DNA of 64,000 nt from Longimycelium tulufanense (lineage in GTDB: Bacteria; Actinomycetota; Actinomycetes; Mycobacteriales; Pseudonocardiaceae), in the NCBI RefSeq assembly GCF_014645795.1, contig NZ_BMMK01000002.1, forward strand, positions 344,772 through 408,771, in the 5' to 3' direction. Shown piece by piece: positions 8,541 to 17,086 of the stretch (position 1 is its first letter; each line of letters opens with the position of its first letter). Both the position numbers and the translations under genes were made by a program. The notes beneath the pieces are model-generated. The model saw only the letters and a list, made by a program, of their open reading frames with translations. It was not told the DNA's origin and searched no databases.

Positions 8541-10043
8541 ATGGACACGCAGTATCGCGTGGTCTGGGGCGATCTCCGCGACGAGGTAGCCATCGCGGAG
8601 TTGGAGTGCAGCTCCCTCAAATACTCCCACGTCCTCAAGGCACCAGGGAACGCATCGTTGACCGCACGCCTCGAACAACCGAGCTGGGACGAGGATGTCA
8701 ACCTCCACACGCGACTCATCCCACGCCGCACGTTCGTCGCCGTGGAGAAGAATGGCTACATTGACTGGGTAGGCATCCTCACCACCTGGTCCGCCGATCT
8801 GGAGAACGCGACCATCCAACTCGACTGCCAGGGCATCTGGGAGTACGCCCGACACCTGCCCTTCCCTGGCGGCCAGTATGACCAGCGCGGGCAGGGTGAC
8901 ATCGTCAAGTCCCTCATCGACGTCACCCAGAACACATACGGCGCCCCCGTCGTCGACACATCCCGCATCCCCACGAACCGAGGCCCGTGGCGGGACCGCA
9001 GCACCTACCACGGCTACGAGTACAAGAGCTTCGGTGAACTCGTCGAACAGCTTTCCAACGTCATCAACGGCTTCGACTTCCGCATCCAGTCGGAATGGAT
9101 CTACGACCCGGCCACAGGGGTGTACAAGCTCCGTAACTACTTCGAGTACCTGTACCCCCTTATCGGCCGACTCACGGACTTCGTCTGGCGACACGGCGAC
9201 AACTGCGAGGTCACAACCGTCAAAGCTGATGGCACGGGCATCGCCACACGCGCCATCACCACCGGGGCGGGCGAAGCAGAAGAGATGCTGACCTCCCACC
9301 GGTTTGTGGACCGGTGGACCTACAACCCCGCCACGCACACCCGCACCCAGGGATCAGACGGTACGCCGGACCTGGAAGACAGGATCGGAGGATTCTTGCC
9401 GTACGTCCGCGTCGAGTCCTACTCGGACGTGTCCATTCAGTCCACTCTGGATGACAAGGCACAAACCCTTGCCGAACAAGGGCAGTCTCCTGTGATCCTG
9501 CCTGAGCTGATCATCCACCCACAGCAAGGGGACCTGACCTACGGGGACTTCCAGGTCGGCGACATTGTGCAAGTCGAGGTCAGTCACGGGATTCTCCAGC
9601 TACGTGGCCGCTACAAGGTCGTCCAGGTCGATGTGGAATTCCAGGACACGTGGGGCGCTGAGCGACTATCCATCACGGTCGCCCCGCTCAGTTCCTTCCC
9701 GTCCCCACCATCAGCCGTCACCTCTCTCGCCGTCTCCGGGTACCGAAGAAGGTCTGACGGCACGTTTGACGTGGATCTCCGGTGGCACCCGTCCTATGAC
9801 GCCCTGGATGACTCCACCGTGCGCTACGAGGTCTGGGGGACCCAGCACAAGGGAGCGTTTCCTCTGAATGCCAAACGGCTCGACGCGGCTCAAGGAAATC
9901 CCGGCATCCGAGACACGACATACACCGTGACCGGATTACCTGGGGGAACATGGGCATTCTTCGTCTATGCGGTCCACGGCGAGAGCGGAGGCACCATGCA
10001 CACCTGCTACGAAGCCAACCTCGCGGAGGCCACCCTTGTCTGA
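8541..10043 (+). CDS. Minor tail protein (Tal/gp27-like hub) with C-terminal FN3-like domain
   Basis: A 500-residue protein. The N-terminal third (YRVVWGDLRDEVAIAELE, VEKNGYIDWVGILTTWS, CQGIWEYARHLPF) matches the baseplate-hub fold of siphovirus tail proteins described as ReqiPepy6 gp37-like or Tal N-terminal. The last about 105 residues (PSAVTSLAVSGYR ... TTYTVTGLPGGTWAFFVYAV) are a clear fibronectin type III pattern. The gene end carries the ribosome binding site for the next gene. Confidence 0.75.
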   Translation: MDTQYRVVWGDLRDEVAIAELECSSLKYSHVLKAPGNASLTARLEQPSWDEDVNLHTRLIPRRTFVAVEKNGYIDWVGILTTWSADLENATIQLDCQGIWEYARHLPFPGGQYDQRGQGDIVKSLIDVTQNTYGAPVVDTSRIPTNRGPWRDRSTYHGYEYKSFGELVEQLSNVINGFDFRIQSEWIYDPATGVYKLRNYFEYLYPLIGRLTDFVWRHGDNCEVTTVKADGTGIATRAITTGAGEAEEMLTSHRFVDRWTYNPATHTRTQGSDGTPDLEDRIGGFLPYVRVESYSDVSIQSTLDDKAQTLAEQGQSPVILPELIIHPQQGDLTYGDFQVGDIVQVEVSHGILQLRGRYKVVQVDVEFQDTWGAERLSITVAPLSSFPSPPSAVTSLAVSGYRRRSDGTFDVDLRWHPSYDALDDSTVRYEVWGTQHKGAFPLNAKRLDAAQGNPGIRDTTYTVTGLPGGTWAFFVYAVHGESGGTMHTCYEANLAEATLV

Positions 10044-10665
10044 CTGGCGGCCACCAACACTGGCCGGCGAACTCATCGACATCAAGCGTCGACTGGCAGC
10101 CCTGGCGAGAAGTCCACGCAAGGGTGCCCGTGCGGAGCCATTCAGCCCCGCCTGGACGGGCGTGGAAGGCATGGTCCCCTTCAACCCCCAAGCCGCACGC
10201 ACAGGCCCAGACCCGATGTGGGTCCGGCACATCGCCACTGACCTCACCGGGCTGAACAAGCCCGTTCTGGTCGTGGACCTGCCGATGTACTTTCATCCCA
10301 GCCTCACAGAGACGGGGTTCACGGCCGCTGTCCGTCTCCGCTTCGGGGACCAGCTCACCAACCCAGCACGGATGACAGCCCGGGACTTCAGCTCCCCCTG
10401 GTCCAACACCAATCCCCGTGTGCTGCGCTTCGCATGGGTACACGGCGCCCCTGTGGGCTGGGACGCCTCGGACTCGCTCCGACACATGGACATCGAAGTC
10501 GACGTCTACACCGCAGACACCGGACGTCTTCCGGGAAACGCGTGGCTCGCGCTGCCCACCCAGGTGATTGGGCTCTCCTCCTACACGTGGCGCGACGACA
10601 ACAGCAACACCCGCTCAGCGGACACCACGGGTGCCGCACATTGGCTTGACCAAGAGAGGAGCTAA
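10036..10665 (+). CDS. Phage minor tail protein, function unknown
   Basis: A 209-residue protein. The start is taken as TTG seven bases before the end of the upstream gene, because a perfect GGAGG lies six bases before it and no ATG or GTG fits as well. The sequence has a basic helical N-terminus (ELIDIKRRLAALARSPRKGAR) followed by a beta-rich domain with many Trp, Tyr and Asp residues. It may be a tip or fibre component. No lysin catalytic motif is visible. Confidence 0.55.
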   Translation: MSDWRPPTLAGELIDIKRRLAALARSPRKGARAEPFSPAWTGVEGMVPFNPQAARTGPDPMWVRHIATDLTGLNKPVLVVDLPMYFHPSLTETGFTAAVRLRFGDQLTNPARMTARDFSSPWSNTNPRVLRFAWVHGAPVGWDASDSLRHMDIEVDVYTADTGRLPGNAWLALPTQVIGLSSYTWRDDNSNTRSADTTGAAHWLDQERS

Positions 10666-10761
10666 CGCCCCACGAGAACCCGCAACACCGATCACCCCGA
10701 ACAACTTCATGGCGGCCGTACGACGCCCTCCCCCAGACAAGCCCACAATGGAGTTTTGCCG

Positions 10762-11037
10762 ATGAGCGACGAGTCCGGGTACACCATCGGCATCCCCGAG
10801 GTGTACGCGGAGATCCGCGCACTGAACGCACAGCTCACCGCCTACATCAACCGCCAAGACCTCGCGATGAACTCCGTGCAGCACAGCCTCAGCGAGGCCC
10901 GACGCAACATCGAAGAGCTACGGACACGGCTGGACGCCGAACAAGCCCGCCGCACCACGACGAACCGTCAGATCGCCCTCGCGATCCTGACCTCCTTCGC
11001 CCTCCCACTCCTCGTATGGTTCCTAACGGCAAAGTGA
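10762..11037 (+). CDS. Small membrane protein, holin-like
   Basis: A 91-residue protein; the ATG has GGAG eight bases upstream, and a TTG two codons earlier is less likely. Residues about 18-70 are a charged coiled coil with heptad Leu/Ile (EIRALNAQLTAYINRQ ... IEELRTRLDAEQARR), and residues about 72-89 a single transmembrane segment (LAILTSFALPLLVWFL). This coiled coil plus C-terminal anchor is typical of the second small membrane protein in actinophage lysis cassettes. The next gene begins seven bases later. Confidence 0.6.
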   Translation: MSDESGYTIGIPEVYAEIRALNAQLTAYINRQDLAMNSVQHSLSEARRNIEELRTRLDAEQARRTTTNRQIALAILTSFALPLLVWFLTAK

Positions 11038-11044
11038 GAGACCT

Positions 11045-11308
11045 ATGTCTGACCGACTAACCGCCTGGCTCCGGACCGTCGTACCGGCAGCCTGGTCCGC
11101 GCTCATTACCTGGCTCGTGGCTCTCGGAGCCCCGGAGTGGCTTACCGCGCCTCTCGGTGTGGCAAGTGAGCCCGTCATTGTGCCGATCGTGCTCGGTGCG
11201 GTGTACGCCGGCCTACGCTGGCTGGAGCCGCGCCTGCCGGCCTGGCTGGTGACGATCCTGGCCGGCTCCCCGCGCACCCCCAACTACTCGCCCACAACCA
11301 TGGCCTGA
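11045..11308 (+). CDS. Holin candidate
   Basis: An 87-residue protein with two hydrophobic segments (AAWSALITWLVAL near residue 15 and PVIVPIVLGAVYAGL near residue 43) and a short polar C-terminus, the size and layout of two-pass actinophage holins. It is the last gene of the late operon and ends just before a long terminator hairpin. No endolysin gene adjoins it in this window. Confidence 0.65.
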   Translation: MSDRLTAWLRTVVPAAWSALITWLVALGAPEWLTAPLGVASEPVIVPIVLGAVYAGLRWLEPRLPAWLVTILAGSPRTPNYSPTTMA

Positions 11309-11316
11309 CAAGCAAC

Positions 11317-11361
11317 AGCCCCTACCGGCTCACTCCTGGTGAGCGGGTAGGGGCTCCTTTT
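11317..11361. terminator. Bidirectional terminator between late operon and integrase
   Basis: Long hairpin: AGCCCCTACC-G-GCTCAC pairs with GTGAGC-G-GGTAGGGGCT around a five-base loop (one G-G mismatch), followed by CCTTTT on the plus strand. It lies between the convergent holin and integrase genes and would end both transcripts. Confidence 0.88.
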
Positions 11362-11379
11362 GCGTTCTAGATACCGCTC

Positions 11380-12972
11380 TTACTTGGCGGCCTTCAGCCG
11401 TTCCCTAATATCCTTAGGGATCTGCACCTCCCAACGATCCTGACCATGGATCACGAAACGGACCCCGGCATCCACAAGAAGCTTCCTTCTCGCCACAACG
11501 TCGTTTTCTGCTGCCCGCCAGGCGTCACCGTATGTCTGCCCGGTCTTCCGGTACTCCCACGCGGCCTCCCGTTGCGGCAGAGCCTCAAGAGCGGTCCTCC
11601 TATCGACCAGCGCCTTCATTCGCTCGAAGTGCCGTTCCTCGTCCTCTTGAGTCCTGATCAAGCCCATATCGCTTTCACGCTCCAGCCGCGCAATACTGGC
11701 CTTGACCTTGCTCAGCTCTTCCGTGTGATCTTCCCCGGGGATGAAGATGCGTTCCATGACAGGGAGGTCACCACACTGTTCAAGAAACTCCTGAGCCAGA
11801 ATCTCCTCAACTTGGTCAGCCTTCATGCCCACCTTCGGACACGATTTGGGCCGACGTGCACAGCGGTAGTAACGATGCTTGGTACCCTCCGGGGTCGCCT
11901 TCGACCGCTTGATGGTCACAAATTGCGTGGCGCTTGCCTCACACTTACCGCAGAAGCACACACCCAACAATGGATTCGCCCCGTGAACGCGATTGGGATA
12001 GCCACGGCGCCTCTTTTCCACGGCGGCCTGAATCTTAGCCCACAGCTCGGGATCGAATGTGGGGGGCGCTATCTGGATGGGCATTCCGTCCTTGCCAAGA
12101 ACCGGCTTCCCACCACTCATCTTGATACCCTGAGTGGCCGGCGATGTGAGGGCGTCGATAACGTCGCTCACATGCCACCGGTTGTGCCTCCGATCCTCGG
12201 GCTCTCTGTGGCGATCCACGTTCGTGAGGTACTTCTTCTGCGTAAGCCATATCGTAATCCCATTGAAGCTATCGCCCTGCGGGGTAGCTTCAGCTCCACA
12301 ATTGCATCCCCCCTTTCGCTGGCAACCGAGAAGCCGGTACGCCATGAAGTGCAGCAGCTCCTTGCGTCGCGGATCGGTGTCGAGCGTCTTCCCCTTGCCG
12401 TAGGGGTGTGGGATGATTTGGAACCCTTCAGGAGCGGGTCCACCCGCCCATCGATCCAGCTCCCGCAGGAACGAGTGCGCATTTAGTGCTCGCGTCTGAT
12501 GGTTCTTGAGTTCCCACTTGGCGAACATGCTGCCGATCAAGAGGAACGCCTCACCCATCATCCGGGCCACCTCGTTACCATCGGCCCGGTAGTCCAGAGT
12601 GATCCCCTGTTCGGCAAGGATCATAATCTTCTGGTTTTCCTCGCACCACTTAGCGAGGTCAATCGCGTCCTTTGGGTCGCGGAAACCTCGGTCTAGGCTA
12701 GACCAAATGATCACGTCCCACTCGTGGCCCCGCTGCTCTATGTCGAGCCAATCCCGCAAGTCCGGGCGCTCGAAGGGTGAGACAGTAGCCGAGACGTCCA
12801 GATCCTCAAAGAAGTCGACAACGTCGGCCCCGATCCCCGTGGCCGCGCGGTAGCCAATCTCCTTCTGGGCGATGTGGGACACCTTCGCGGACGACTTGTG
12901 CTTCCTATTGTTCCGCTTCACGGACACCCGCGACCCGACGAGTGCCCGCAACCGTCTTTCGCTCAGCAGCAT
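11380..12972 (-). CDS. Large serine recombinase (phage integrase)
   Basis: A 530-residue protein. The start is the ATG of [17 protein letters not shown], because residues upstream in the same open frame are antisense-like host sequence. Domains: catalytic resolvase domain (residues 8-150) with the RVS motif giving the likely nucleophile Ser17; recombinase domain (about 180-330); a Cys-rich zinc ribbon (CFCGKC ... [11 protein letters not shown]); a coiled coil (about 430-485) of the kind that controls integration versus excision. The gene starts about 20 bases from the chromosome junction and runs with the interrupted rlmN, so host transcription can enter it. A cluster of Cys residues in the recombinase domain ([14 protein letters not shown]) is unusual. 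No recombination directionality factor is recognised nearby. Confidence 0.93.
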   Translation of the reverse strand: MLLSERRLRALVGSRVSVKRNNRKHKSSAKVSHIAQKEIGYRAATGIGADVVDFFEDLDVSATVSPFERPDLRDWLDIEQRGHEWDVIIWSSLDRGFRDPKDAIDLAKWCEENQKIMILAEQGITLDYRADGNEVARMMGEAFLLIGSMFAKWELKNHQTRALNAHSFLRELDRWAGGPAPEGFQIIPHPYGKGKTLDTDPRRKELLHFMAYRLLGCQRKGGCNCGAEATPQGDSFNGITIWLTQKKYLTNVDRHREPEDRRHNRWHVSDVIDALTSPATQGIKMSGGKPVLGKDGMPIQIAPPTFDPELWAKIQAAVEKRRRGYPNRVHGANPLLGVCFCGKCEASATQFVTIKRSKATPEGTKHRYYRCARRPKSCPKVGMKADQVEEILAQEFLEQCGDLPVMERIFIPGEDHTEELSKVKASIARLERESDMGLIRTQEDEERHFERMKALVDRRTALEALPQREAAWEYRKTGQTYGDAWRAAENDVVARRKLLVDAGVRFVIHGQDRWEVQIPKDIRERLKAAK

Positions 12973-13544
12973 GGTTGTAAACCTATCGGAACTGGTTCGC
13001 CCATACCCATGAAGACCACGTTCGACAGCCGGCCTTGGCCGCCGGGCAGTGCACCGTCCCGCATGGCGGCGGCTGCCGCGCGGACCTGCTCGACGATCTC
13101 GGCGGTGGAGAGGTTGCGCTGCAACCCGCCCTGGCCGGTGGCGCAGAACGGGCATGCCATGCCGCAGCCGGCCTGGCTGGAGATGCAGACCGTGGCGCGG
13201 TCCGGGTAGCGCATGAGCACGCTCTCCAGCAGCGTGCCGTCGTGCGCCTTCCACAGCGTCTTGCGGGTCGCGCCGTCGTCACAGGCCACGTGGCGGACCG
13301 GGGTCAGCAGGGCCGGCAGCAGGTGCTCGGCCAGTTGGGCCCGTGCCGTGGCCGGGATGTCGGTCATGGTGTCCGGGTCGGCGGTGAGCCGCCCGAAGTA
13401 ATGGTGCGAGAGCTGCCTGGCCCGGAACGCCTTCTCCCCCAGCTCGACAACCACCTCGCGGCGCTGTTCGGCGGAGAGGTCGGCGAGGTGGCGCGGCGGC
13501 TTGCCGCGGCGCGGAGCGTCGAACACGAGGGGAAGCGCAGTCAT
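12963..13544 (-). pseudogene. rlmN: rlmN, N-terminal fragment interrupted by the prophage
   Basis: Encodes 193 residues, about half the usual RlmN length. RlmN is a radical-SAM enzyme that methylates C2 of A2503 in 23S rRNA and of A37 in some tRNAs. The N-terminal domain and the iron-sulfur motif CGMACPFC are present, as is the GMGEP block. The second half, with the conserved C-terminal catalytic cysteine, is replaced by nine phage-encoded residues, so this piece should be inactive. Its stop overlaps the first ten bases of the integrase. In actinobacteria rlmN follows the cdsA region, as here. Precise excision could restore the gene. Confidence 0.88.
12985..13010. other. Prophage attachment junction (att) inside rlmN
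   Basis: Read on the minus strand, the sequence encodes VVFMGMGEP as in RlmN and then leaves the family (VPIGLQPCC, stop). The switch point near 12,992 marks the host-phage junction. Serine integrase sites are about 40-50 bases with a two-base crossover. The exact crossover and the matching site cannot be fixed without the other prophage end or an uninterrupted relative. Confidence 0.7.
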
Positions 13545-13615
13545 AGCGCCCACCAGTGTCCCATGCGGCCGAGGCTGGTCCGGTCGAACGGACTGTGCGT
13601 TGGGCCGCAACGTGG

Positions 13616-14362
13616 TCAGCGCACGAGGAGCCCCGCGGGTTTACGGCGCGTGTGCAGGCGGTAACTGACCGGTATGGTCAGCCCGGGGGTCTGGGCGATG
13701 GCGCGGTCGGCGACCTCGGGGGAGAACTCGATCCGCAGCACCGATTCCAGGCTTTCCCGGTCCCGGAACTGCCACTGGGTGTCCACTCGGCGGCACGCGA
13801 ACCCCTGGCGTTCGAAGAATGCCTCCACCGCGGCCGGGTCGTAGCGTGGCAGGTCCGCCCGCATCCAGTCGCCGTAGGGCGCGCGGCCGGCGTCGAGGTC
13901 GACGATGGCGAGCACGCCGCCGGGCCGCAGGACGCGGTCGGCCTCGCAGATGCCGGGCTCGCATCCGGGACCGAAGAAGTAGGCGGTGCGGGCGTGCACG
14001 AGATCCGCACCGGCGTCGGCCAGCGGGAGGTGTTGTGCCGAACCGGTGTGGATCGTGACGTTGGCCAGTTCCGCCACCCGCTGCCGGGCTCGCGTCACCA
14101 GTGGCGGGTGCGGTTCGACCCCGGTGACGTGGCGGGCGGTGGCGGCGAAGGCCGGCAGGTGGAACCCGTCTCCGCAACCCACGTCCACCACGTCGCGCCC
14201 GGCGAACGCGCATTCCTCTGCCAGCGCGCGCCAGATCTCCCCGGTGGCGTCCTGGGCCCGGTTCTCCACCTCGTAGATCTCCGGCCAGTGCCAGATGTTC
14301 GGGCTGGGCGTCACCTGGGCGGCGCGCGTCGCCTCGACAGCGGACCGCAGGTAGCTCTTCAC
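13616..14362 (-). CDS. Class I SAM-dependent methyltransferase
   Basis: A 248-residue protein with the Rossmann-type methyltransferase motif I ([11 protein letters not shown], about residue 58), an acidic strand-2 end (GVEPHPP), the motif II region ([13 protein letters not shown]) and [13 protein letters not shown]. These are features of the Methyltransf_11/25 group. The substrate cannot be told from sequence. It lies 71 bases upstream of rlmN on the same strand and may be co-transcribed with it. No signal peptide or membrane segment is seen, so it is cytosolic. Confidence 0.82.
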   Translation of the reverse strand: MKSYLRSAVEATRAAQVTPSPNIWHWPEIYEVENRAQDATGEIWRALAEECAFAGRDVVDVGCGDGFHLPAFAATARHVTGVEPHPPLVTRARQRVAELANVTIHTGSAQHLPLADAGADLVHARTAYFFGPGCEPGICEADRVLRPGGVLAIVDLDAGRAPYGDWMRADLPRYDPAAVEAFFERQGFACRRVDTQWQFRDRESLESVLRIEFSPEVADRAIAQTPGLTIPVSYRLHTRRKPAGLLVR

Positions 14363-14644
14363 CCTTTCTCCCCTACCAGGTGGGTCGGGGAGTTGCCACC
14401 GCTCGCCACAGCCGGTGCCGTGGGGCGCGCTGTCCGCCGAGCCCCGTCGTCAGCGCCAACACCGCACGTGAGGCGCACCGTCCATTCTGGACCTGACGGA
14501 CCAACACCCCTGCGCCGCAACGCTTGCTGAGCTCTTCGCGGGCCAAGAACCTGGTTGGCACCGGTTGGCGGCGAAAGTGGACGGAACGGTCTCGGGTGTG
14601 CTTGCCGCCACGATTCAGTGCGGCGCGGCTGCTCGAACTCGTCT
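14363..14644. other. Intergenic, no gene supported
   Basis: Separates the sensor kinase from the methyltransferase, both leftward. It probably holds the methyltransferase promoter, but no convincing promoter pair, RNA gene or hairpin was found. Open frames here only run on from the kinase in wrong frames. Confidence 0.5.
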
Positions 14645-15832
14645 TCAGTACGGAAGGACGACCTCGGCGATGGTGCCGCCTTCGGTGCGACGCCGGACCT
14701 CGAAGGTGCCGCCCGCGCTGGCGAGCCGTACCTGCTGGCTCGCCAGCCCGATGTGCCCCTCGGCGATGCGGCGTCGCAGCACTTCCGGCTCGATACCCAC
14801 GCCGTCGTCGACCACGACCAGGCGGAGCCGGCCGTCGCTGGCGGTGAGGCGCAGCTCGACCAGCTCGGCCTGGGCGTGCCGTTCCACGTTCGCCAGCAGC
14901 TCACGGGCCGCCGAGTACACCAGCTGCCCCGCCGGGTGGGTGGGCACCGGGTCGATCCGGCATTCCAGGTGGAACCGCCCGCGGCGCGCGGCCCGCTCCC
15001 CCAGGCTGCGCAACGCCTGGGCCAGCCCGGCCTCCCGCAACACGCGCGGGTGCAGGTCGAAGACGGCCTCCCGAAGCTCGCGCACGGTGTCGGTGAGGAC
15101 CTCGCGGACCCGTCGCCACCAGTCGCCGCGCCGGTCCGGCTCGACCTCCTCCAGGTCCAGCCGCACCGCGAGCAGGTTCTGCACGGCGCCGTCGTGCAGG
15201 GCCTCGGCGAGGGCGGCCCGCTCCCGGTCCTCCACCCGCAGCACCTCGGTGAGCAGGCGTTCCCGGTCGTGCAGCAGGCGCGCGATGCGCGCGTTCCGCC
15301 GGCCCAGGGCCACGGTGAGGACGCTGCACATGACCGTCAGCCACAGCAGGAAGGTCGCGTCGGTGGCGGCTCGCAGCAAGTCGTAGGCCAACCCACGGTT
15401 GGGGTCGAGGTTGTCGAGGTAGCTGCGATGCAACGGTGCGGCCACCAGGATCACGTAGCCCAGCAGCCCGGCCCCGCCGACGCCCGCGGTCAACCACACC
15501 CGGTTCCACGGGATCGCGGTCACCGGGAGCAGGAAGTAGGCCCAGCGGGCCTCCGAGCCCGGCCCGCCCGAGACGGCGGCCAGGACCGTGATGGCGAGGA
15601 CGTCGACCGCGGCGGCCACCACCGCCGCGCTGATCCCCGGGGTGCGCCGGCGCGCCAGCCACAGCCAGCACGCCGCCCACAGCGCAAAGCCGGCGAGGAC
15701 CGTCCCGAACACCACCCGCTGCGCGCCGTCGGTGCTCGCCAGCCCGCCCATGAGCAGCGGGAGCACCAGGAACAGCCGTGGCCAGCCGGTCCCGCGCACC
15801 GACACCGGGCCGAACCCCTCGGCCGCGCTCAC
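14645..15832 (-). CDS. NarL-family sensor histidine kinase
   Basis: A 395-residue protein starting at GTG in the stop of the response regulator (GTGA overlap). The N-terminal about 185 residues hold five or six hydrophobic segments and form the membrane sensor domain. A HisKA_3 dimerisation helix follows with the phospho-acceptor His in EALHDGAVQNLLAVRLDLEE, and a C-terminal HATPase domain with the N box (ARELLANVERHA), DDGVGIEP and GHIGLASQQVRLA. It belongs to the class that signals to LuxR-type regulators, here its translation-coupled partner. The signal is unknown. Confidence 0.9.
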   Translation of the reverse strand: MSAAEGFGPVSVRGTGWPRLFLVLPLLMGGLASTDGAQRVVFGTVLAGFALWAACWLWLARRRTPGISAAVVAAAVDVLAITVLAAVSGGPGSEARWAYFLLPVTAIPWNRVWLTAGVGGAGLLGYVILVAAPLHRSYLDNLDPNRGLAYDLLRAATDATFLLWLTVMCSVLTVALGRRNARIARLLHDRERLLTEVLRVEDRERAALAEALHDGAVQNLLAVRLDLEEVEPDRRGDWWRRVREVLTDTVRELREAVFDLHPRVLREAGLAQALRSLGERAARRGRFHLECRIDPVPTHPAGQLVYSAARELLANVERHAQAELVELRLTASDGRLRLVVVDDGVGIEPEVLRRRIAEGHIGLASQQVRLASAGGTFEVRRRTEGGTIAEVVLPY

Positions 15833-16491
15833 TCCAGCAGCCCGCGGCGCATGGCCTCGGCCACCACCGCCGCCCGGTCGGAGACACCCAGCTTCTCGTA
15901 CAGCCGCTGCGTGTGGCTCTTCACCGTGCTCGGGCTCAGGTGCAGGTTGCGCGCGACCTGCGGGATGGTGAGGCCGGCGGCGAAGGACCGCAGCACCTCG
16001 CGTTCCCGGTCCGACAACTGGGGCAGGTGGCTGCCGCTGCGCATCCGGATCTGGCCGGCCAGCCCGGTGGCCACCTCGGGCGGGAGCACGGTCTGGCCCT
16101 TGGCCACCCGCAGCACGGCGTCCACGATCTGCTCGCGCTCGGCATCCTTGCCCAGGTAGCCGGACGCACCGCGCTCCAACGCCTCGAACACGATCGGCCC
16201 CTCGGTCGTGGCCGAGATCAGCAGCACCCGGCAGTCCAGCCCGTCGCGGGCAACCGCGCCGGCGATCTGGACCCCGTTGAGACCGGGCAGGTTGTAGTCG
16301 ACCATCAACACGCAGGGGGCGTGCTCGCGGGCGGCCTCCAGTGCGGCTTGGCCGTCCCCGACCGCCGCGACCACCTCGATGTCGTGGTTCCAGCCCAGCG
16401 CCCGGGCCAGGCCGTCGCGGTAGATCGGATGATCCTCGGCGATCACCACGCGAACCCGGTCCCCGTTCACGCCGCCGTTCCCCCGTTCCAC
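15829..16491 (-). CDS. NarL/LuxR-family response regulator
   Basis: A 220-residue protein. The receiver domain (about 13-130) has the acidic pair AEDHP, the phospho-acceptor Asp65 in MVDYNLPG, a Ser/Thr switch position (LLISATTEG) and Lys in GYLGKDA. The LuxR-type helix-turn-helix (about 155-215) reads LSDREREVLRSFAAGLTIPQ ... STVKSHTQRLYEKL. The GTG start overlaps the tatA stop by one base; a GTG at VNGDRVRVV seven codons in is an alternative start. It is co-operonic with tatA upstream and the kinase downstream. Confidence 0.9.
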   Translation of the reverse strand: MERGNGGVNGDRVRVVIAEDHPIYRDGLARALGWNHDIEVVAAVGDGQAALEAAREHAPCVLMVDYNLPGLNGVQIAGAVARDGLDCRVLLISATTEGPIVFEALERGASGYLGKDAEREQIVDAVLRVAKGQTVLPPEVATGLAGQIRMRSGSHLPQLSDREREVLRSFAAGLTIPQVARNLHLSPSTVKSHTQRLYEKLGVSDRAAVVAEAMRRGLLE

Positions 16492-16778
16492 TACCCCCGG
16501 CCGGCCCCCTCACCGGGGTCCGGCGTGCGGGTCTGCTGGCGGCCATCGTAGGTCGCCCGGCTCCCGTCGCGCCCGACGTCACCCCCGCTCACCTGCGGCG
16601 GAGCCGGTGGGGTGGTGGGTTCGGTCTCGGCGCGGTCGGCGCCCAGCTCGGAGCGGAGGATGCGCATCGAGCGGCCCAGGGCCCGGGCGGAGTCGGGGAG
16701 CTTCTTCGCGCCGAACAGCAGGACGAAGACCCCGGCCACGACCAGCCAGTGCCAGAGGCTCAGCCCCCCGGACAACAT
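16491..16778 (-). CDS. tatA: Sec-independent translocase subunit TatA
   Basis: A 95-residue protein with the TatA layout: short periplasmic N-terminus, one transmembrane helix ([19 protein letters not shown]), the hinge FGAKKLPD, an amphipathic helix ([16 protein letters not shown]) and a Pro/Gly-rich polar tail. TatA polymerises to form the pore for folded proteins carrying twin-arginine signals. GGAGG precedes the ATG. It directly overlaps a response regulator gene, an uncommon neighbourhood; tatA usually sits with tatC. A TatB role cannot be excluded by length alone, but the FGAKKLPD hinge favours TatA. Confidence 0.88.
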   Translation of the reverse strand: MLSGGLSLWHWLVVAGVFVLLFGAKKLPDSARALGRSMRILRSELGADRAETEPTTPPAPPQVSGGDVGRDGSRATYDGRQQTRTPDPGEGAGRG

Positions 16779-17086
16779 GCGGACCTCCGCGGAAGGTGAT
16801 GGGAAGAGATGACGTTCGGCAGGGAAGGTGGACCAGCGGACGGGTGGGGGTACCGGTCCCCTTCCCTGCCGAATCGGCCGGTGCGTTCGCCCGACCACCC
16901 GCGATGCGTTCGTGACCGCGCATCCACGGACGTCGGGATCGAGGCTATGGGCGGCCGGCACGGGGCCGGGACCGGCCGACCGGCCACCTCCTGGTCGGGC
17001 CGTGGCCCACCGATCGGAGGACGCCGGTGCCGGGCCGAGCCACGGGGCTCGCCGGCGGGCAGGGTTCGTCGCGGCACCCCCGCACC
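16779..17086. other. Intergenic region upstream of tatA with a large hairpin
   Basis: About 300 bases between cdsA and tatA. It holds the strong inverted repeat described separately and presumably the tatA-regulator-kinase promoter, although no clear -35/-10 pair was identified. Confidence 0.5.
16815..16873. repeat. Perfect 14-base inverted repeat with inner stem (19 paired bases)
   Basis: TTCGGCAGGGAAGG (16815-16828) pairs perfectly with CCTTCCCTGCCGAA (16860-16873). After one bulged base, GGACC (16830-16834) pairs with GGTCC (16855-16859), leaving a 20-base loop. There is no T tract. It lies 37 bases upstream of the tatA start on the transcribed strand. It may end cdsA-side transcripts, protect the tatA mRNA end or bind a regulator. 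Confidence 0.75.

Larger units (their letters stand above)
1..12992. mobile_element. Siphovirus prophage, one end (partial; other end outside window)
   Basis: A rightward run of tail and holin-like genes is followed by a leftward large serine integrase whose 5' end abuts an interrupted rlmN gene. Gene order (tail terminator, tail tube, chaperones, tape measure, distal tail protein, minor tail proteins, holins, integrase) is that of long-tailed actinophages. The right boundary is placed where the rlmN reading stops matching the RlmN family. Capsid, packaging, replication and repressor genes are not in view and should lie to the left. Whether the prophage is intact or inducible cannot be judged from this end. 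Confidence 0.9.

Noticed and set aside
10568..10765. 65-codon frame between the minor tail gene and the first holin-like gene
   Set aside because: Mostly overlaps the minor tail gene; no start with a ribosome binding site fits the remainder.
12973..13254. 94 extra codons upstream of the integrase start in the same frame
   Set aside because: They read the rlmN sequence out of frame and show no recombinase character; the catalytic domain begins at the chosen ATG.
13556..14530. 324-codon plus-strand open frame
   Set aside because: Antisense to the methyltransferase, whose motifs are clear.
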